Shown here: positions 26,518-35,112 of the stretch, one piece after another
Layout: each line of letters starts with the position of its first letter
Position numbering within the stretch: position 1 is the stretch's first letter
Source of the DNA: GWF2-38-69 sp965228125
GTDB taxonomy: Bacteria; Verrucomicrobiota; Lentisphaeria; Victivallales; GWF2-38-69
Direction: 5' to 3'
Assembly: GCA_965228125.1 (NCBI GenBank)
Contig: OZ245791.1
Span: 2,418,001 to 2,482,000, forward strand
DNA: 64,000 bases
Position numbers and translations under genes: made by a program
The notes under the pieces: model-generated
Database searches by the model: none
What the model saw: only the letters and a program-made list of their open reading frames with translations
Told to the model about the DNA's origin: nothing

Positions 26518-27528
26518 ATGCAGTACGATACGATTCAACTTGCTCATGGCGGCGGCGGCCGGCTCTCTGATTCTCTTATTAAAGAGGAAATTCTTTCAAG
26601 GTTTGGCGACGGCCCGCTTAAAGGTCTTCCTGATGCAGCATCATTGCCTGAAATAAACGGGCAGATTATATTTTCTACTGATAGCTATGTAGTTAAACCC
26701 TATAAATTCAATGGCGGCAATATCGGCAACTTGGCGATTCACGGAACAGTCAATGATATATCCGTTTCAGGCGGGATACCCAAATACCTTTCCTTAGCTA
26801 TGATAATTGAAGAAGGTTTTCCTGTAGCCGAACTAAGATTAATTTTGGATACCATTCAAACTTCCGCCAAAGAGTGTGATGTGCGCATAGTGACAGGCGA
26901 TACCAAAGTCGTTGCGAAAGGACAATGTGATGGTATTTACATAAATACTTCGGGCATAGGCGAGAAACTAAAAAAATTTGACTTGGATAAATCCAGAATC
27001 AAGGAAGGAGACGCTGTGCTTGTCAGCGGTAATATAGGCGATCACGGGATGGCTATTCTTGCTGCCAGAGAAGGGATCAATATAGAAGGTAATATTGTAA
27101 GCGACACTGCTTCGGTTCACAAACTTGTTCAGTCCGCATACGAAGAATGTGCAGAACAGATTAAGTTTATGAGAGACCCTACAAGAGGCGGGGTGGCGGC
27201 TGTTTTAAATGAGATGGTTGGCGGAACTAACGTAGGAATTGAAATTGATTCACCTAAGATTCCGTTTTCTGCCGGGACTCTTTCTATTGCGGAGATGCTT
27301 GGCATAGATTTGCTTAATGTAGCCTGCGAAGGAAGAATGCTGCTGATATGTGAACCTTCCGTTGCTGATAGAATATTTAAAATTTGGAAGAGCTTTCCTG
27401 AAGGAAAAGGCGCGGCTCTTATCGGATATGTGAACTCTAACGCAGAGCGTGTTTCGATAAAGACCGTAACTGGCGGAAGGAGGCTTGTAGATGTACCCAC
27501 AGGCGAACTTTTACCGAGGATTTGTTAA
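26518..27528 (+). CDS. hypE: hydrogenase maturation protein HypE
   Basis: With HypF it makes the cyanide ligands of NiFe-hydrogenase by dehydrating a carbamoylated cysteine at its own C-terminus. The frame opens at 26491, but the ATG at 26518, just after the stop of the preceding gene, gives the family start MQYDTIQLAHGGGGRLS. The product has 336 residues with FSTDSYVVKPYKFNGGNIG, VTGDTKVVAKGQCDG, RDPTRGGVAAVLNEM and the essential C-terminal PRIC ending. ATP site and cysteine are all present. Confidence 0.96.
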   Translation: MQYDTIQLAHGGGGRLSDSLIKEEILSRFGDGPLKGLPDAASLPEINGQIIFSTDSYVVKPYKFNGGNIGNLAIHGTVNDISVSGGIPKYLSLAMIIEEGFPVAELRLILDTIQTSAKECDVRIVTGDTKVVAKGQCDGIYINTSGIGEKLKKFDLDKSRIKEGDAVLVSGNIGDHGMAILAAREGINIEGNIVSDTASVHKLVQSAYEECAEQIKFMRDPTRGGVAAVLNEMVGGTNVGIEIDSPKIPFSAGTLSIAEMLGIDLLNVACEGRMLLICEPSVADRIFKIWKSFPEGKGAALIGYVNSNAERVSIKTVTGGRRLVDVPTGELLPRIC

Positions 27529-27531
27529 GTT

Positions 27532-27873
27532 ATGCATGAACTGTCATTAGCCGGGTCAATGGTTGGAGAACTTCTTGATTACATAGACAAGAATGATGTC
27601 AAAAAAGTGTTTTCAATATCTATAGTCATAGGTAAATTTTCAGGTGTGGAGAAGGAACCTTTTGAATTTGCATTTCCAATAGCAGCCGAAGGAACCCTAC
27701 TTGAAACAGCTAAATTAAATATAGAAGTCCAGAAAGGGGTGATTTTGTGTAATGACTGCGGAACAAAAACGACTTTGGAAATTCCTCTTATGAGATGTTC
27801 CTCTTGTTCTTCTAAGAGCGTAAAACTAATAAATGGAAAAGAATTTACAATAAAATCAATGGAGATAGAATAA
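27532..27873 (+). CDS. hypA: hydrogenase/urease nickel chaperone HypA
   Basis: Nickel metallochaperone of 113 residues. It starts with the invariant MHEL (Met1-His2-Glu3 nickel site). The zinc site is the two CxxC pairs CNDCG and CSSCSS in the C-terminal half. It starts 3 bases after hypE and its TAA overlaps the hypB ATG by one base, so translation of the three genes is coupled. Confidence 0.96.
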   Translation: MHELSLAGSMVGELLDYIDKNDVKKVFSISIVIGKFSGVEKEPFEFAFPIAAEGTLLETAKLNIEVQKGVILCNDCGTKTTLEIPLMRCSSCSSKSVKLINGKEFTIKSMEIE

Positions 27874-28700
27874 TGTGCAAAGATTGCGGATGTCAGGAAG
27901 GAAACGAAAAAAAATATTTTGACCATCATCATGACCACCATGACCATGGGCATTATCATGACGGACACTATCATACGCATGACCACGACCATGATCATGG
28001 ACATGAACACAATCATAGCCACGATGGAGACCATGATCATTCCCATCTCACTGCCAGAACAGTTGAACTCGAGAGAAATATTTTAGCTAAAAATGAAGAG
28101 TTTGCTCATCAGAACAAACATTGGTTAAAAGATAGAGGAGTAACCACTGTTAATATTATTTCATCCCCCGGGTCAGGTAAAACCACTCTGCTTGAAAAAA
28201 CATTGGATGCTTTGAAAGGAAAGATGCATTGCTCAGTGATAGTCGGGGACCAAAGTACAGACAACGATGCAAAGCGGCTTGAAGGAAAGTGCGACTCGGT
28301 ATACCAGATCGAAACAAAGAGTTCATGCCACCTTGATGCCAGGCAGATATCTGAAATACTGCCGCAGGTGGTCAATGAAAAGACCCAACTGCTTTTTATC
28401 GAGAATGTCGGAAATCTTATATGCCCTGCGGCTTTTGAACTTGGAGAGGACTTTAAAATAGTCATTTTGTCATGTACGGAAGGCGAGGACAAACCCATAA
28501 AATACCCTGTTATTTTTTCAGATGCATCTGTTGCAGTAATTACCAAAACAGACCTTATACCTCATCTCGACTGGGATCTGAAGAAGTGTAGAAAGTTTAT
28601 TCACGAAATTAATCCTGGAATGTACGTATTTGAGTTAAGCGCAAAAAATGGTGACGGGATGGGTTTATGGATTGATTATTTGGAAAAACTTGTTAGATAA
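27873..28700 (+). CDS. hypB: hydrogenase nickel incorporation GTPase HypB, histidine-rich
   Basis: GTPase of 275 residues that drives nickel insertion into NiFe-hydrogenase. The N-terminus MCKDCGCQEG holds the CxxCGC high-affinity nickel site. Residues about 18-60 contain roughly 20 histidines, encoded by CATGAC-like repeats at 27920-28045, a nickel storage region. The GTPase core follows: IISSPGSGKTTLLEK (P-loop), VVGDQSTDNDAKRL, IENVGNLICPA and VITKTDL (guanine specificity). Its stop overlaps the next ATG by one base. Confidence 0.97.
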   Translation: MCKDCGCQEGNEKKYFDHHHDHHDHGHYHDGHYHTHDHDHDHGHEHNHSHDGDHDHSHLTARTVELERNILAKNEEFAHQNKHWLKDRGVTTVNIISSPGSGKTTLLEKTLDALKGKMHCSVIVGDQSTDNDAKRLEGKCDSVYQIETKSSCHLDARQISEILPQVVNEKTQLLFIENVGNLICPAAFELGEDFKIVILSCTEGEDKPIKYPVIFSDASVAVITKTDLIPHLDWDLKKCRKFIHEINPGMYVFELSAKNGDGMGLWIDYLEKLVR

Positions 28701-29662
28701 TGCGGCCCAAGGTTTACATAACATACAGCATTCCGGAAGCTCCTTTAGATGCTCTGAAGAATGAATGCGATATTTTTGTCAATGAGTCTGAGAACTATCT
28801 GGATAAAGACGAAATGTGCCGGAGAGTCAGAGGGATGGATGCTGTTATATGTACATTGGCTGATGTGATTGATAAAGATATTATAGACTGTATGGATGCT
28901 GCAAAAGTTATAGCCAACTATGCTGTAGGATATAACAATATTGATTTTGTCTATGCTTCTGAGAAAGGGATAATTGTTACAAATACTCCGGGAGTGCTTA
29001 CCAATGCCACGGCGGATCTAGCATGGGCACTTCTCTTTTCGGTGGCGAGACGAATAGTCGATTCTGACAGATTTACCCGTGAGGGCAAATTCAAAGGCTG
29101 GATTCCCACACTTTTTCTGGGACAGGAGATTACCGGTAAAACTCTTGGTATAATAGGGGCAGGTAAAATCGGGGCGAATTTGGCTGGAAAAGCAAAAGGG
29201 TTTGAAATGAAAATCCTTTACCATTGCAGGAACAGAAATATCGAATTCGAAAAGGAAACCAATGCGGTATTTGTGGATAAGACCACGCTGCTGAATGAAT
29301 CCGATTTTGTTTCAATTCATGTCCCGCTTACTCTGGAGACCAGGCACATGATAGGAGCGGGCGAATTCAAGCAGATGAGGAAGAATGCCGTGATTATTAA
29401 TACATCCAGAGGGCCTGTAATAGATGAGAAAGCGCTAGTCAAAGCTTTGAAAGAAGGCATTATATGGGGCGCGGGATTGGACGTGTATGAGAACGAGCCT
29501 CAAATTGAGCCTGAATTATTCAAACTCGAAAATGTAGTGCTTGTTCCGCATATCGGAAGTGCTACAGATGAGACCAGAGAAAAGATGGCAGAGATAGCAG
29601 TTAGAAATGTTCTAGCAGTTCTAAATGGACAAAAGCCGCCTAATTGCGTAAATGCAAGATAA
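28700..29662 (+). CDS. D-2-hydroxyacid dehydrogenase, probably glyoxylate/hydroxypyruvate reductase (D-glycerate dehydrogenase)
   Basis: NAD(P)-dependent enzyme of 320 residues. Residues about 90-290 form the nucleotide-binding domain with TLGIIGAGKIGANLAGKAKG (GxGxxG). The catalytic triad is visible as Arg in INTSRGPVIDE, Glu in YENEPQIEPE and His in VVLVPHIGSATDETR. The YAVGYNNID segment is typical of glyoxylate reductases of the GyaR type. Its ATG overlaps the hypB stop by one base, so it is in the hyp operon although its metabolic link to hydrogenase is unclear. The substrate call is from resemblance only. Confidence 0.85.
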   Translation: MRPKVYITYSIPEAPLDALKNECDIFVNESENYLDKDEMCRRVRGMDAVICTLADVIDKDIIDCMDAAKVIANYAVGYNNIDFVYASEKGIIVTNTPGVLTNATADLAWALLFSVARRIVDSDRFTREGKFKGWIPTLFLGQEITGKTLGIIGAGKIGANLAGKAKGFEMKILYHCRNRNIEFEKETNAVFVDKTTLLNESDFVSIHVPLTLETRHMIGAGEFKQMRKNAVIINTSRGPVIDEKALVKALKEGIIWGAGLDVYENEPQIEPELFKLENVVLVPHIGSATDETREKMAEIAVRNVLAVLNGQKPPNCVNAR

Positions 29663-29723
29663 TGTTTCCTCCTTGGCTTTAAATAGGTAAATATCATATG
29701 GAAAGGAAGATAGGACTTAACTG

Positions 29724-30431
29724 ATGAATAAAATGACAGTAGCTGAAATTAGTAACCGTTTTGACAAGGAAGTTGAAGTATATTCCAATTCAAAAACAGG
29801 ACAGGTAAGTACCGTTGATTCCGGTATTGCACTGAAATTAATAGAGGACATGTTGCCGTTGTTGACTCCAAATGCGAAAAGCATTTGTGATATTGGGTGT
29901 GGCGCTGGTAACTTTACATTGAGAGTTCTAAATGCTTTCGCTGAAATGGATTGCACGATCATTGATATAAGTGAGAAAATGTTGTCAACGGCAGAGGCCA
30001 GAATCTCAGGGGCTGGCGGAAAAATCGTTCAGAAAATTCAAGGCGATATTAGAGACGTGGAACTTGTGGCAGAGAAGTTTGATATAGTTGTAGCTGGAGC
30101 TGTCTTGCACCATTTGAGAAAGAAAGAAGAATGGAAGAACGTCTTATCTAAAATATATGGCTCCTTAAACAAAGGCGGTTCTTTTTGGATGTGGGATTTA
30201 ATAAAGTTTGAGAGCCAGGGTATCGAACAGGTACAAAAAGAAAGATACGCTCAATATTTGACATCCCTAAAAGGTGATGGTTATAAAAACCATATTTTCG
30301 ATTGTATAGAAAAAGAAGATACACCTGAAACTTCTTCTTTTATCATGAAAACGATGTACGATGTTGGCTTTTCCGAAGTGGATATCGTCCATAAAAATAT
30401 CTTATTTTGCCTCATTTACGGATTGAAATAA
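29724..30431 (+). CDS. class I SAM-dependent methyltransferase
   Basis: A 235-residue protein with a Rossmann-fold methyltransferase core. The SAM-binding motif I is ICDIGCGAGNFTLRVL (about 53-68), with IIDISEKMLSTAE at the acidic motif II and VVAGAVLHHLRKKEEW later. The acceptor is not identifiable; the AVLHHL and MWDLI features resemble small-molecule methyltransferases rather than RNA ones. It starts 61 bases after the dehydrogenase gene and 15 bases before truB. Confidence 0.8.
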   Translation: MNKMTVAEISNRFDKEVEVYSNSKTGQVSTVDSGIALKLIEDMLPLLTPNAKSICDIGCGAGNFTLRVLNAFAEMDCTIIDISEKMLSTAEARISGAGGKIVQKIQGDIRDVELVAEKFDIVVAGAVLHHLRKKEEWKNVLSKIYGSLNKGGSFWMWDLIKFESQGIEQVQKERYAQYLTSLKGDGYKNHIFDCIEKEDTPETSSFIMKTMYDVGFSEVDIVHKNILFCLIYGLK

Positions 30432-30446
30432 TAAATAGGTCTATAT

Positions 30447-31193
30447 ATGGATGAACACGCCAAAGGAAACAGAATTCCAAGATTGGAAGTTTCTGGTATC
30501 CTTCTAGTTGATAAGCCGTCTGAATGGACTAGCCATGATGTAGTGGCCTTTGTCAGAAAAACTTTTAGAATAGATAAAGTCGGGCATTGCGGCACGCTGG
30601 ATCCGGCTGCGACCGGATTACTGATATTAGTTTTGGGAAAAGCGACAAAATTCAGTCAGATTCTGAGTGGCAATGACAAGACTTATGAATGCGTTATGAG
30701 GCTAGGTATTGAGACCGACTCATATGACATGGATGGTGTGATTACTTCAGAGAAAGACTTCTCTGCAGTAACCGAGAAGGACATTAGGAATGCTGTTAAG
30801 AAGTTCACAGGAAAAATAATGCAAGTCCCGCCGATGGTATCAGCAAAGAAAGTCGGAGGGAAAAAACTTTATGAACTTGCCAGACAGGGAAAATCTATCG
30901 CAAGAGAAGCTGTCCCTGTAGAAATTCGCTCAGCTGAAATAACAAAAATAGAGCTTCCCGATATTTATATGACTGTGTCTTGTACTAAGGGAACTTATAT
31001 AAGAAGTTTATGTTACGATATAGGAAAAGAGCTGAAAGTCGGGGCTACGCTGTTTTCTCTCAGGAGAACTAAGAGCGGACTTTTCTCTGTGGATAATGCT
31101 GTTGATATGGACACGCTTAAGCGCATAGAACAAAGCCAGTTGGAAAGTCTGATGGTTGATGTCCAAACTATGATTACTGCGATAAAACAGTAA
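30447..31193 (+). CDS. truB: tRNA pseudouridine(55) synthase
   Basis: Makes pseudouridine-55 in the T-loop of tRNA. The 248-residue product has the catalytic motif HCGTLDPAATGLLIL with the essential Asp (about residue 49), KTYECVMRLGIETDSYDMDG and TKGTYIRSLCYDIG. The first 15 residues are a non-family leader before VSGILLVDKPSEWTS. Its stop faces the smpB stop 3 bases away on the other strand. Confidence 0.96.
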   Translation: MDEHAKGNRIPRLEVSGILLVDKPSEWTSHDVVAFVRKTFRIDKVGHCGTLDPAATGLLILVLGKATKFSQILSGNDKTYECVMRLGIETDSYDMDGVITSEKDFSAVTEKDIRNAVKKFTGKIMQVPPMVSAKKVGGKKLYELARQGKSIAREAVPVEIRSAEITKIELPDIYMTVSCTKGTYIRSLCYDIGKELKVGATLFSLRRTKSGLFSVDNAVDMDTLKRIEQSQLESLMVDVQTMITAIKQ

Positions 31194-31196
31194 AAA

Positions 31197-31676
31197 TTAA
31201 TCGCCTTTCATAGCGCGTTTTATGGCCAAGGAATCTTCTTTTTTGCGAATGGCATCGCGTTTATCCCCTTTATTCTTGCCCTTCGCAAGGCCGAGTTCGA
31301 CTTTAATATTGCCTTTTTTAAGATAAAAACTAAGAGGTACGATCGTCAAACCTTTTTCTCTGGACTGTTGGAATATCTTGAGGATTTCCTTTTTGTGGAG
31401 AAGGAGTTTTCTCGGCCTCTTTGGATCGTGGTTAAACTGATTACCGTGATCGTAAGGGGAAATATTGACATTAAAAAGATTCATTTCTCCATTTTCTACT
31501 CTTGCGAAAGAATCTGCCATTGAAATATTTCTGACTTTACAGCTTTTTACTTCTGTACCTTTGAGTTCTATGCCTGCTTCAAATCTTTCGAGTATTTCAA
31601 AATCGTGAAAAGCTTTTTTATTTTGAATTAAGGTGTTGTTTTTGTTTTCTTTGTCTTTCATTTGCGATGTCTTCAT
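31197..31676 (-). CDS. smpB: SsrA-binding protein SmpB
   Basis: Binds tmRNA and positions it in stalled ribosomes for trans-translation. The 159-residue product (154 if the methionine at residue 6, 31661, is used, closer to other SmpB starts) has NKKAFHDFEILERFEAGIEL, GTEVKSCKVRNISMADSFAR and the RPRKLLLHKKEILKI core. The C-terminal tail is Lys/Arg-rich (GLAKGKNKGDKRDAIRKKED), as needed to occupy the mRNA channel. The tmRNA gene itself is not in this window. Confidence 0.95.
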   Translation of the reverse strand: MKTSQMKDKENKNNTLIQNKKAFHDFEILERFEAGIELKGTEVKSCKVRNISMADSFARVENGEMNLFNVNISPYDHGNQFNHDPKRPRKLLLHKKEILKIFQQSREKGLTIVPLSFYLKKGNIKVELGLAKGKNKGDKRDAIRKKEDSLAIKRAMKGD

Positions 31677-32004
31677 TTTCGTATGATAAGTTCTAAAATA
31701 TAGGTACTAAGAGAGCAAACGCAAAATAATGATGAAAAAAGCCTTAATAATTGTTTTTTATGGCACCAGGGTAGAAACTGCAAACAAAGAAACTATTGTC
31801 TTTTTTTCGAATCGTTAACAGCTTAATATTGTATCAGGAAAAAGCATATGATTGTCTTACGATTAGGTATTGAAGATTTTGTAGCGTAACATTTAAACGA
31901 ACTTTCTTAAGTTTGCGTAGTTACGCTTGTTGAATTTTTATCAAATGAATAAATATTGATATTGTACCCAAGCAGCCTATATACACAAAACAAAGGATTA
32001 TAAA
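31677..32004. other. 328-base gene-free region with hairpin
   Basis: This AT-rich gap separates divergent smpB and the thioredoxin-fold gene and must hold both promoters. The one structure I can see is a hairpin at 31884-31926: outer 7-bp arms GCGTAAC/GTTACGC and inner AACTT/AAGTT arms around a TCTT loop. It may be a leader structure or a regulatory site. No open frame of interest is present. An AAGGA site stands before the start at 32005. Confidence 0.4.
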
Positions 32005-32583
32005 ATGAGAAAATCTATAGCTGTTCTAGCGCTCTCTTTAGTTACTGCAATTTCTTATGCAGGTGATTTAACCTGGATGGATGATTTCAGCGCAGCTGAA
32101 GCCAAAGCCGCCAAGGAACATAAGTATATCTTTGCTGATTTTACAGGCTCCGATTGGTGTCCTTGGTGTATGAAATTGAATAGTGAAGTGCTAAATACAC
32201 CGGAATTCAAAGCTTATGCAGATGATAATTTGATTTTATTTATGGCGGATTTTCCGAAAAACAAGCAGCTAAGCGAACAGGTTAAAGATCAGAATGTAAA
32301 ACTAATGGATAAATACAGTGTAATGGGATTCCCAACCATACTAATTATTGATTCAGAGGGAAATGTGGCTGCCAAAATGGGTTATGAACAGGGCGGTCCC
32401 GTTCCGTACATAGCTGCTGTCAAAAAAGCGATTGCGGCTTTCAAGCCGGTTTACATGAACAAAGCCCAAAAATCTCTTGAGGAACTCAGAGAGATGACAG
32501 GGGATTCTCAACTGGCCGCTGATAAGTCAGATGCTCCCGATACGATAGGTTATTTCGATACAATGTTCCAAAAATCTAACTAG
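32005..32583 (+). CDS. exported thioredoxin-fold protein
   Basis: A 192-residue protein with a Sec signal (KSIAVLALSLVTAISYAGD, cleavage after YAG or YA near residue 19). The thioredoxin-like domain (25-150) holds the CxxC pair in GSDWCPWCMKL and the cis-proline segment VMGFPTILI. CPWC and the GSDW context resemble DUF953/thioredoxin_7-type periplasmic proteins rather than DsbA. It likely acts on periplasmic disulfides. The last 35 residues are a helical extension. It begins 20 bases before metG ends up in the same direction, so the pair may be cotranscribed. Confidence 0.85.
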   Translation: MRKSIAVLALSLVTAISYAGDLTWMDDFSAAEAKAAKEHKYIFADFTGSDWCPWCMKLNSEVLNTPEFKAYADDNLILFMADFPKNKQLSEQVKDQNVKLMDKYSVMGFPTILIIDSEGNVAAKMGYEQGGPVPYIAAVKKAIAAFKPVYMNKAQKSLEELREMTGDSQLAADKSDAPDTIGYFDTMFQKSN

Positions 32584-32602
32584 CAATAAGAGATATAGCT
32601 AA

Positions 32603-34528
32603 ATGTCAGAAAAGACTTTTTATGTTACTACGCCGATTTACTATGTTAACGGCAAGCCTCATATCGGGCATGCTTATACCACAATCCTGGCAGATGTCTT
32701 AACCAGATATTACAGGCTCTTAGGAGTTGAATCTCATTTCCTGACTGGTACTGATGAGCACGGGACTAAAATTCAGGAAGCAGCCATAAAAAATGGCATG
32801 ACGCCACAGGAACAATGCGATACTACAGTTGTAAGGTTTCTTGATTTGTGGAAGAAACTTGATATTACCAACGATGACTTTATCAGAACAACTGAAGAAA
32901 GGCACAAAAGCATTGTTCAAAAAATTCTGCTTAATTTGCAAGAGAAAGGGCTGATTTATAAGGCTGAGTACAAAGGATGGTACTGTGTGCCGTGCGAGAG
33001 ATTTTTCACAGAAAAAGATCTTTTGGACGGTGCTCTTTGCCCTGAATGTAAAAGGGCAACTAATGAACTTATTGAATCAAACTACTTCTTTAAAATGAGC
33101 GCTTATCAGGAGTGGCTGATTGATTATATTAAGACTCACCCTGATTTTATTTTGCCTGTGTACAGAGCTAACGAGACATTAGGTTTTCTTCGTCAACCGC
33201 TTGCAGATCTTTGTATTTCCCGCCCAAAATCCAGGCTTTCCTGGGGTATAGAACTACCTTTTGACAAGGATTATGTTTGCTACGTATGGTTTGACGCTTT
33301 GGTGAACTATATTTCTGCAGTCGGCTATCTTTCAGATGACAAGGAATTTAATAAATGGTGGCCTGCATCGTATCACCTTATTGGCAAGGATATTCTAACT
33401 ACGCATACTGTTTATTGGCCCACGATGTTAAAAGCCATTGGTATAGAGATGCCTAAAACCATTTTTGCTCACGGCTGGTGGTTGACTGGCGATGAGAAGA
33501 TGAGCAAATCCCTGGGCAATGTTGTCAATCCAATGGACTTGGCTGAAAAATATGGAGTTGACGCCTTCAGATATTTTCTTTTGGCTGAAATGACATTAGG
33601 GCAGGACGCTTCGTTTACAGAGCCTGCTTTCATAGCCAAATACAATACAGACTTAGCCAATGATCTCGGTAATTTCCTAAACAGGATTATCAAATTTATA
33701 ATGAAATTGCCAAATCCTGCGATTCCGGCTCAGGGAACTCCGACCTCTGACGATGAAGAATTCAAAGGAGAAGTCCTGTCTGCTGTCAGAACTATGGAAT
33801 CTTCACTGATTGATATGAAACTCAATAAAGGTATTGAGGCAGTAATTTCCGCAGTAAGGGCAGGGAACAGGTATATGGAAAAAACTGCTCCTTGGAAGCT
33901 GGCTAAAGAAGGCAACACCGATAGGTTGAATACGGTGTTATATAATACTGCAGAAGCTTTGAGAATCATTTCCGGTTTGCTTTATCCGGTAATTCCTGAA
34001 AAGGCTTCAATTATAAGAAAGTCGCTGGGAATAGGGGATGAAAAACTTGTTATTGATGATTTGAGAATATGGGGTAAGCTCAAAACCGGAACATTAGTTG
34101 CCGATACAGGAGTGCTTTTTCCTAGAATTGAAATCGAGAAAGCTGAAGGGAAAACTATAGTCAAAGAAACTAAAGTTCCTGCCGGACTGGCTGAAAATGT
34201 GGCCGATGTGATAACCATCGATGATTTTTTTAAGTCAAAACTTAAAACGGCTAAAATTATTACAGCTGAAAAGGTTGCTAAAACAGATAAGCTTCTTAAG
34301 CTGACAATTGAAATTGCTGAGGAAAAAAGACAGATAGTAGCCGGAATTGCTATGTTTTATAAACCTGAGGACGTTTTAGGTAAGACTATTGTTGTAGTAT
34401 CTAACCTAAAGCCGGCCAAAATATGCGGCATAGAGTCTCACGGGATGTTGCTGGCTGCCAAAGTAGAAGGGAAATTGAAGTTGGTAACTATTGACGGAGA
34501 GTTTCCAAGCGGGGCTTCTGTCGGATAA
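32603..34528 (+). CDS. metG: methionyl-tRNA synthetase
   Basis: Charges tRNA-Met. The 641-residue protein carries YYVNGKPHIGHAYT (HIGH motif, about residue 12-25), a zinc knuckle CVPCERF...CPECKR (about 130-152), GWWLTGDEKMSKSLGN with the KMSKS loop, the anticodon-binding helical domain and a C-terminal EMAP/Trbp111-like tRNA-binding domain (about 540-641; ITIDDFFKSKLKTAKI to ASVG). Length matches the form with the C-terminal dimerisation domain. Confidence 0.97.
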   Translation: MSEKTFYVTTPIYYVNGKPHIGHAYTTILADVLTRYYRLLGVESHFLTGTDEHGTKIQEAAIKNGMTPQEQCDTTVVRFLDLWKKLDITNDDFIRTTEERHKSIVQKILLNLQEKGLIYKAEYKGWYCVPCERFFTEKDLLDGALCPECKRATNELIESNYFFKMSAYQEWLIDYIKTHPDFILPVYRANETLGFLRQPLADLCISRPKSRLSWGIELPFDKDYVCYVWFDALVNYISAVGYLSDDKEFNKWWPASYHLIGKDILTTHTVYWPTMLKAIGIEMPKTIFAHGWWLTGDEKMSKSLGNVVNPMDLAEKYGVDAFRYFLLAEMTLGQDASFTEPAFIAKYNTDLANDLGNFLNRIIKFIMKLPNPAIPAQGTPTSDDEEFKGEVLSAVRTMESSLIDMKLNKGIEAVISAVRAGNRYMEKTAPWKLAKEGNTDRLNTVLYNTAEALRIISGLLYPVIPEKASIIRKSLGIGDEKLVIDDLRIWGKLKTGTLVADTGVLFPRIEIEKAEGKTIVKETKVPAGLAENVADVITIDDFFKSKLKTAKIITAEKVAKTDKLLKLTIEIAEEKRQIVAGIAMFYKPEDVLGKTIVVVSNLKPAKICGIESHGMLLAAKVEGKLKLVTIDGEFPSGASVG

Positions 34529-34573
34529 TTAGAGTAGCAAATTATTGAATATAATTTTTAACAGGAGGTCTTT

Positions 34574-35107
34574 GTGGATACTTTTGATGCAATAAGAAGC
34601 AGGCATTGTTATCGTGGAGCTTACAAGGATTTTAAACCTAATAGAGAAGATTTGGTAAAGATAATCGAATGCGGATTAATGGCTCCGTCCGGCAAAAACT
34701 CACAGACAACTGAATTTGTTGTTATTGATGATAGTTACATAGTAGATCAGATTAATGCGATGCATCCGCAGAATAAGGCTATGCAACAGTCCAAGGCCTA
34801 TATAGTCTGTATCATTGACAAAAATCCGTCTCCGGTTTATGAGGGCTATTCATTCCAACTGGAAGATTGCGCTGCTGCTGTAGAGAACATGCTTTTGGCA
34901 ATAACATCTTTGGATTATGCTTCTGTTTGGATAGACGGGTGGCTGAGGTCCGAGGGAAGGGCTGATAAAATAGCTGAGATTATATCTCTTCCAGAGACAA
35001 AAAAAGTTCAGATCATCCTTCCTGTTGGTATTCCGTCTGAAGTCGTTACTTCTCCTAAAAAGAAACCTTTTTCAGAAAGAGCATGGTTTAATTCTTATAG
35101 GAAATAG
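34574..35107 (+). CDS. nitroreductase family FMN protein
   Basis: A 177-residue flavoprotein of the nitroreductase fold. It starts at a GTG with a textbook AGGAGG 5 bases before it. Visible motifs are the N-terminal RSRHCYRGAYKDFKPNREDL (FMN phosphate contacts with Arg/Ser), ECGLMAPSGKNSQTTEFVV and QLEDCAAAVENMLLAITSLDYASVWIDG, then the typical IILPVGIPSE. The physiological substrate is unknown; short anaerobe proteins of this type often reduce diverse electron acceptors. Confidence 0.87.
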   Translation: MDTFDAIRSRHCYRGAYKDFKPNREDLVKIIECGLMAPSGKNSQTTEFVVIDDSYIVDQINAMHPQNKAMQQSKAYIVCIIDKNPSPVYEGYSFQLEDCAAAVENMLLAITSLDYASVWIDGWLRSEGRADKIAEIISLPETKKVQIILPVGIPSEVVTSPKKKPFSERAWFNSYRK

Positions 35108-35112
35108 AGTCC

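Noticed and set aside
27920..28045. CATGAC-like tandem repeat as a possible regulatory or CRISPR-like array
   Set aside because: It is in-frame coding sequence for the histidine-rich tract of HypB, with no spacers.
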